Assembly (NCBI GenBank): GCA_951217055.1
Contig: OX578283.1
Span: 66,137,228-66,201,227, forward strand
DNA length: 64,000 bases
DNA from: Gerris lacustris
Lineage: Eukaryota > Arthropoda > Insecta > Hemiptera > Gerridae
Direction: 5' to 3'
The notes under the pieces are model-generated. The model was not told the origin of the DNA. It was given only the letters and a program-made list of their open reading frames with translations, and searched no databases. A program made the position numbers and the translations under genes. Shown piece after piece: positions 58,691-64,000 of this stretch (positions are counted from its first letter, which is position 1; every line of letters starts with the position of its first letter).

Positions 58691-58981
58691 GAGCCGGCGT
58701 GGCCGTGTGGATTAAATTACTTACCAGCTCTGACCCCTCACTGAATCAAGGGTGGTACGAGGTCGTGGGTTCGATCCCTCGCCGTGATGCTTTGATTTAT
58801 ATAGCTCACTAATGATCACATCATACTCGCTTCGGTGATACAATGTACAGAGGTATGATGTGTGAAGTGGCTATAACTCTCTACCACGGGGAAAGTAAAA
58901 TGGGCCTAATTGCTAGGTTCGAACAAGTAGTTCGTCCTACCCGTCTACTACTAGTACTAGGACCTTACCACTACTACTACT
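58691..58981 (+). mobile_element. tRNA-derived SINE (copy 4), short form
   Basis: The head 'gagccggcgtggccgtgtgg' contains an A-box-like 'tggccgtgtgg'. B box 'gggttcgatccct', then 'gccgtgatgctttgattta', the shared body and (ACT)n. Flanks 'aaaaatttga' and 'aaaattgaaa' are a possible imperfect TSD. It is the cleanest copy for the tRNA head. The presence of tRNA promoter boxes, with a body unlike a tRNA, rules out a genuine tRNA gene. Confidence 0.9.
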
Positions 58982-61100
58982 TCAAAATTGAAACCAGTTT
59001 GTAAGGAAATATAATATTCCAATACCTAAAGCTAATAATAATAATTTTTGTAAAAAGAAACTCAAGATTTTTCCTAAAGGTCTTTCGGGTGCTCAATAAT
59101 AGTTCAAGAATAATTGAAATTCCACACAAATTGATTTATATATTGTCAAAAATATGCATAAAAGTTAAGCCTAAATTTAAATTAATTTAATACATTAAAC
59201 CAACCTAATATGAGAAGGGGAAAAATTGAGGAAATCTTTGGTGTGTATTTTATTAGTCAAACGACATTAATTATTATTTAAATAGACAGTATAAACACCT
59301 ACATAGGTAACTCCCTAGAGACAAATGCCTAGTATATTTTTATATTTTCACATTGACAAATGTTTAATCACATCACTAATTCGTTTACGTGATTTTTTTT
59401 TCTAGCAGCTAAAAGAACTAAACGGTTCTACGTGAACGCTTTATTTTAAATTAAGGAAAAAAGAAACAGTTTGCATCAATAATAAAAGCGTCGACATAGA
59501 AAAAAAAAACACCGAGAGATTTCTGTGAGGAAATACAAATAACCACACGCCATCAAATAAAGAATGTTTACTCTGCAAATACAAAAGGATTCTAGACTTA
59601 CAAAGCAACGCTCATTACTATTATTTGAGCAATGTTCCTGTATTCTTGTGTCCTGCATTCTTGTGTCCTGTATTATTGTGTCCTGTATTCTTAGTTAATG
59701 TCAAAGAACAAACAACATTCTGGAATTTAGAACGTTTAAACTAAATTGTGGAAATTCGAAATCTAATAAACTAACTGTTAACACTAATTAAAACTGTTAA
59801 CTGTACAATTATCTTTTGATCTAAAGTTCATTGACCCAACAGTCTCTGAAAATCAAAAGTATGCCAAAGGGCTTATAAAACTTTAAGTGGATGACACGTG
59901 GTTGGTTTTCTATCTCCATCAGCCTAATTACTCGTATGATTGGCAGTCGCAAACTAGATACCTAACTAAAGAGACATTTTAAATTCCCTTTTACTAGCGT
60001 ATTTGCATATTATTAGGCCTCCTTCGAATGTTTATGTATACATAAATAATAATAATAAAACACTTAGGAATCGGTCAAAAACAGGTACAAAAGACTAAAT
60101 AAGATAACTTCATTCACGGATTCACAACAAAAGCAAATACTTGCATACGAGTCCGCAAGACAGTGAGACATTTTCATGTTTTCGCTCTGTGTAAACTACC
60201 GACATAAAATGAAATAAAGTCGGTAATTTATTCAAGTAATTGATAAAAGTAGATGGAAGATAATTTTTATTCTTATCTCCACACCAACACTGTTGAGGCT
60301 TGATTAAAAAATACTGAATTCAAAGGCGCCGACCCGCCATCTACGAATTGTTAATATGCCTTCATACTAGGTAGGCCGAGAGGGCTGAGAGTTGATAGCA
60401 TCCTCCTTTACTTTCTTAACTCCCTGTCACACGTATAAATCTTTTTGACTCTCTTCGGCCCTATGACGTTCGGTGGAGGAAGGACCAACAGCTGGAGACT
60501 GGATTACACACCTCCTACAGCTTTTTAACTCCCTGTTATACTTTTATGAGTTTTTAAGCTAAAAGTAACGTAACGTTTTTGACTTATGTTCCATAGCCTA
60601 AACATAAAAATGTCAATAATAAAACACTTAGGAATCGGTCAAAAACAGGTACAAAAGACTACATAAGATAACTTCATTCATGGATCCACAACAAAAGCAA
60701 AAAAAAAAATCAAACTGACGGTAGCAAGAGTTAGGAAAACTTGGAGAAGGTAACAAACAAAAATACATTTTAGCATGGTCAAGAAAACCTTGGGGAAGGT
60801 AACATACCGCAGCACAATCAAGCGAACAATAGAGTAACAACTGATTATTATATAACATCCATAACTTATTATGCTGTCCCTGTTAATAACTGACTAATCT
60901 TTCTCAATAAATAACTTCCATGTCTTTCTTCATTAGTCCTCTGGTACAATAGGACAACCAAGTCAAATCTGCGTCTTTCCTTGATAGGTAATATATAGAG
61001 CCTAACGCACTGTTGTTATTATAATAAGGTATACTGAATACATTATTTCAATTTCCTTAACAACCCTGCTTGATTCAGAGTAGTAAGAAGAGGGTCCTTT
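58982..61100. other. 2.1 kb without supported genes, with a split direct repeat
   Basis: An ~87-bp segment ('aataaaacacttaggaatcg' ... 'cacaacaaaagcaaa') occurs at about 60052 and again at about 60617, 565 bp apart. A 16-17-bp unit 'tattcttgtgtcctg' repeats about four times at 59640-59690. 'taactccctgt' occurs at about 60418 and 60525. 60-76-codon minus frames have no recognisable domain. Confidence 0.5.
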
Positions 61101-61152
61101 AAGGGTCCCCTATATGCCCCATCTTTTTGGCACCCTTAAGTTGGGACACCCT

Positions 61153-61367
<215 letters not shown>

Positions 61368-61493
61368 GACCAAAAACCTCTTACGTGGTAAAAGAAACAC
61401 CCCACCATGTCTGTGGTCCAAAAAAGTTGTGAAATCAACTTTCTGTCCCGCCAAGTGATGTTGGCACTTTCTCCTGACCCAACACTGTCAACT

Positions 61494-61769
61494 TAGTTAT
61501 TTATCAGCTTATTCTCCTTGGCGGTGTGAGAAAAGCCTTTTAACAGTGTTGTTGAATGTTCTTCTCGATGCCACAATGATCATCGCTGTAAATCTTTCCC
61601 ATTATCAAAAAGCAAATAAATTAGAAATAAGTAATATACAAATTAGGCTTTCAAGGAATGACCCCATGCAGCTACTACTTTCTTTGCAGAGGATGCGTGG
61701 AATACAACCAGTTAACTTTGAGTAGTACTGCAGGCACACCGCCAAGGAGAAGAAGCTGATAAATATCTG

Positions 61770-61770
<1 letters not shown>
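61494..61770. mobile_element. ~277-bp inverted-repeat element (candidate MITE)
   Basis: 'agttatttatcagcttattc' with 'tccttggcggtgtg' (61494-61529) is inverted at 61736-61770 ('cacaccgccaaggagaagaa' 'gctgataaatatct'). The enclosed 200 bp is non-coding. (TA)n follows directly at 61771-61830, so the target site is obscured. Confidence 0.7.

Positions 61771-61830
<60 letters not shown>
61771..61830. repeat. (TA)n microsatellite
   Basis: About 60-bp TA run. Confidence 0.95.
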
Positions 61831-61835
<5 letters not shown>

Positions 61836-62629
61836 TATATTTAATATTAATATATCAAAATAATATGTTGATAAAATTTTATATTCAAGTAATATACATA
61901 CATAAAAGCTAGTTCTGAAAATTATCAGCTATTCTGCATCTAGTCATCATTATACTAACAACAAAAGCCATTTTTATAATCAAATAAATGAGTGGGGAGT
62001 AAAGAAATAAATTAGAAAATGGTTCTCATCTAGGAAAAGCAATATTTCTTTATTTTCTTACTAAACAGGGTTTATTTTCTCTTGGATGTGGTAATTTATA
62101 TTCATTCATAATAGTTAGCCAAACGTTTCATTTGTTTTCACTATCTTTTCTTATTTATATAGCGGTTAATTAGTGTGAAAAATTAACTTTTTATCATCCT
62201 TTTTTTTTAAATTAGCTTCTTCAATTCAAGTTTTGAGATTCTTTAATAGTCTTTTCTTATATTTTATTTAATGCCTTTTTTTTTATTATAATAAATAAAA
62301 TTGTAGTTTAAAAACGATAAAAATATGATTATTTACTTGGATTTTAATGGTTATGTTTTAACAAATAACAAATTTGATCTTAACAAACACAACCGCATTT
62401 AAATCCAATAATAACTAGTTATTATTTTAATTGAAGAGATTTCACTCTAGCTAAAGGATTTTAATATATAATAAGATTTATAAATTAATATTTTATGGTG
62501 ATCCAGGTTGTATATGTCAATCATAGCAGTAATATAGCTGGTAAAGGGACATACTAACCCACTATCATCCACTAACTTCACACATAGGTGTTGCTAGGAT
62601 CAGTACTTTTATTAGCTGTTGCGCCAGCT
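61831..62629. other. AT-rich spacer
   Basis: No gene or repeat family recognised. Confidence 0.4.
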
Positions 62630-63590
62630 GCCTTGTACAGAGAGTAGATAATTATATACGTTGGTAGGCTCAGTTCTGTCGAGGAATGTTGCGCCAATGA
62701 ACATTAGATCAAAAGATAAATTGTACAGAGAAAAGATAATTATATACGTTGGTAGGCTCAGTTTTGTCAAGAAATGTTGCGCCAATTAACATTAGATCAA
62801 AAGATAAATTGTATAGAGAGGAAGATAATTATATACGTTGGTAAACTCAGTACTGTCAAGGGCTGTTGCACCAATGAACTTTCAGAGAGAAGTTAATTAT
62901 ATAAGTTGGTATGCTGAGTACTGTCAAAGGTTATTGCGCTAATGAACTTTTGATGAATAGATAAATTGTACAGAGGGATGATAATTATATTTATTTATTA
63001 GGCTCATTACTTTCAAGGGCTGTTGCGCCAATGAACATTAGATCAATAGATAAATTGTACAAAGAGAAGATAATTATATTTATTTATTAGGCTCAGTACT
63101 TTCAAGGGCTCTTGTGCTAATGAACATTGCATAAAGATATAATTTGTACAGAGAGAAGATAATTATATATATCGGTAGGCTCAGGATTATCAAGGGCTAT
63201 TGCACCTATGAACTTTAGATCAAAAGATAAATTTTACAGAGAGAAGATAATTATATACGTTTATGGCTAAGTTCTGTCAAGGAATGTTGCGCCAATGAAC
63301 TTTAGATCAAAAGATACATTTTACAGGGGGAAGATAATTATATTCATTGGTAAGCTCAGTACTGCGAAGGGCTGTTACGCCACGCCAATGAGCATTAGAT
63401 CAAATGATAAATTGTATAGAGAGGAAGATAATTTTATTCGTTGGTAGGCTCAGTACTGTCAAGGGCTGTTACGCCAATGAACATTAGATCAAAAGATAAA
63501 TTGTATAGAGAGAAAGATAATTATATACGTTTTTAGGCTCATTACTGTCAAGGGCTGTTGCGCCAATGAACTTAAGATCAAAAGATTGAA
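62630..63590. repeat. ~88-bp degenerate minisatellite, ~11 copies
   Basis: Unit words 'gataattatatacgttgg', 'aggctcagtactgtcaaggg', 'ctgttgcgccaatgaac' and 'attagatcaaaagataaatt' repeat with a period of about 88 bp. Individual units lack blocks or carry insertions ('gccacgccaatg'). Not coding. Confidence 0.9.
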
Positions 63591-63701
63591 CCATCTAAAT
63601 GGATTTTTTTTTTTTACTAAAGATAATTGTTATCAATGAGGAACTGCTTTTGAATTTTATTTAGTCCATGTAAATGTTATCCATGATTTAGTGTTCGGAT
63701 A

Positions 63702-64000
63702 TTGCCTTTAGGTGAGAGAATTACCGCAATGATATCCGGAATGATTGTAAGTTCAATTAATTGCCTTTAAGTGAGAGAATTACAGCAATGATATCCGGAA
63801 TGATTGTAAGTTCAATTAATTGCCTTTAAGTGAGAGAATTACCGGAATGATATCCGGAATGATTGTAAGTTCAATTAATTGCCTTTAAGTGAGAGAATTA
63901 CCGGAATGATATCCGGAATGATTGTAAGTTCAATTAATTGCCTTTAAGTGAGAGAATTACCGGAATGATATCCGGAATGACTGTAAGTTCAATTAATTGC
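63702..64000. repeat. 59-bp minisatellite running off the window
   Basis: Units start 'ttgcctttaa(g)gtgagag' at 63702, 63761, 63820, 63879 and 63938, with a sixth beginning at 63997. Identity is very high. Each unit contains 'ccggaatgatatccggaatg', a near-duplicated 'ccggaatga' word. Confidence 0.95.

Noticed and set aside
58691..58790. Possible tRNA gene
   Set aside because: A and B boxes are present but the sequence does not close a cloverleaf and is followed by the SINE body and (ACT)n tail; four dispersed copies exist.

Overview
The window is eukaryotic nuclear DNA, almost certainly from an arthropod and most likely an insect with a large, AT-rich, repeat-laden genome. The reasons are one spliced exon of a metazoan secreted kinase, several classes of animal transposon, tRNA-derived SINEs with target-site duplications, and long (TA)n, (GTCT)n and (ACAT)n tracts. 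I cannot name the species from the sequence. There are no operons, CRISPR arrays or bacterial genes.

The only host protein-coding sequence I can support is the first coding exon (10234-10638, +) of a PKDCC/VLK-like secreted kinase. It ends at a phase-0 splice donor, and I see no second exon in the remaining 53 kb. Either the first intron is very long or the later exons are too short or diverged for me to recognise. Everything else is transposon, satellite or unassigned AT-rich DNA.

Layout. 0-10 kb: a 31-bp minisatellite, a SINE with its TSD, a 3' jockey fragment split by a 1.29-kb TA-flanked element, a TTAA-flanked piggyBac-like element, a Helitron-like element, a second SINE and a long 5'-truncated LINE. 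10-13.3 kb: the kinase exon, AT-rich intron and a ~440-bp tetranucleotide array. 13.5-21.3 kb: repeat family A holding a 5'-truncated jockey (11-bp TSD) that itself holds a ~575-bp palindrome, then two more A copies, a Penelope-like element (PLE) fragment with inverted flanks and a hammerhead-like motif, a SINE with a 13-bp TSD, and an I-type LINE tail. 22-30 kb: a clear Helitron, a second PLE fragment, a hAT-type MITE and family C repeats. 29-34.4 kb: a long palindromic element, then a ~598-bp tandem array (family B) whose third unit holds a 2.14-kb TAA-flanked element. 35-39 kb: a nested four-module palindrome with TA flanks and a second TTAA element. 41-43.2 kb: a PLE with an intact RT plus GIY-YIG reading frame, the best candidate for recent activity. 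44-64 kb: minisatellites, a hAT MITE with a perfect 8-bp TSD, further A/B/C nesting, a 5S rRNA-like segment, a SINE, and two minisatellites at the right edge, the last running out of the window.

Three observations stand out. Several unrelated-looking repeat families share one architecture: a tetranucleotide tract (GTCT, GTAT or TTGT) beside a short core resembling 'GAAATTTGGYATACATG'. Both TTAA-flanked elements carry three copies of a GGGTC-N5-7-GACCC palindrome. Finally, the insertion order can be read directly from empty sites preserved within the window.
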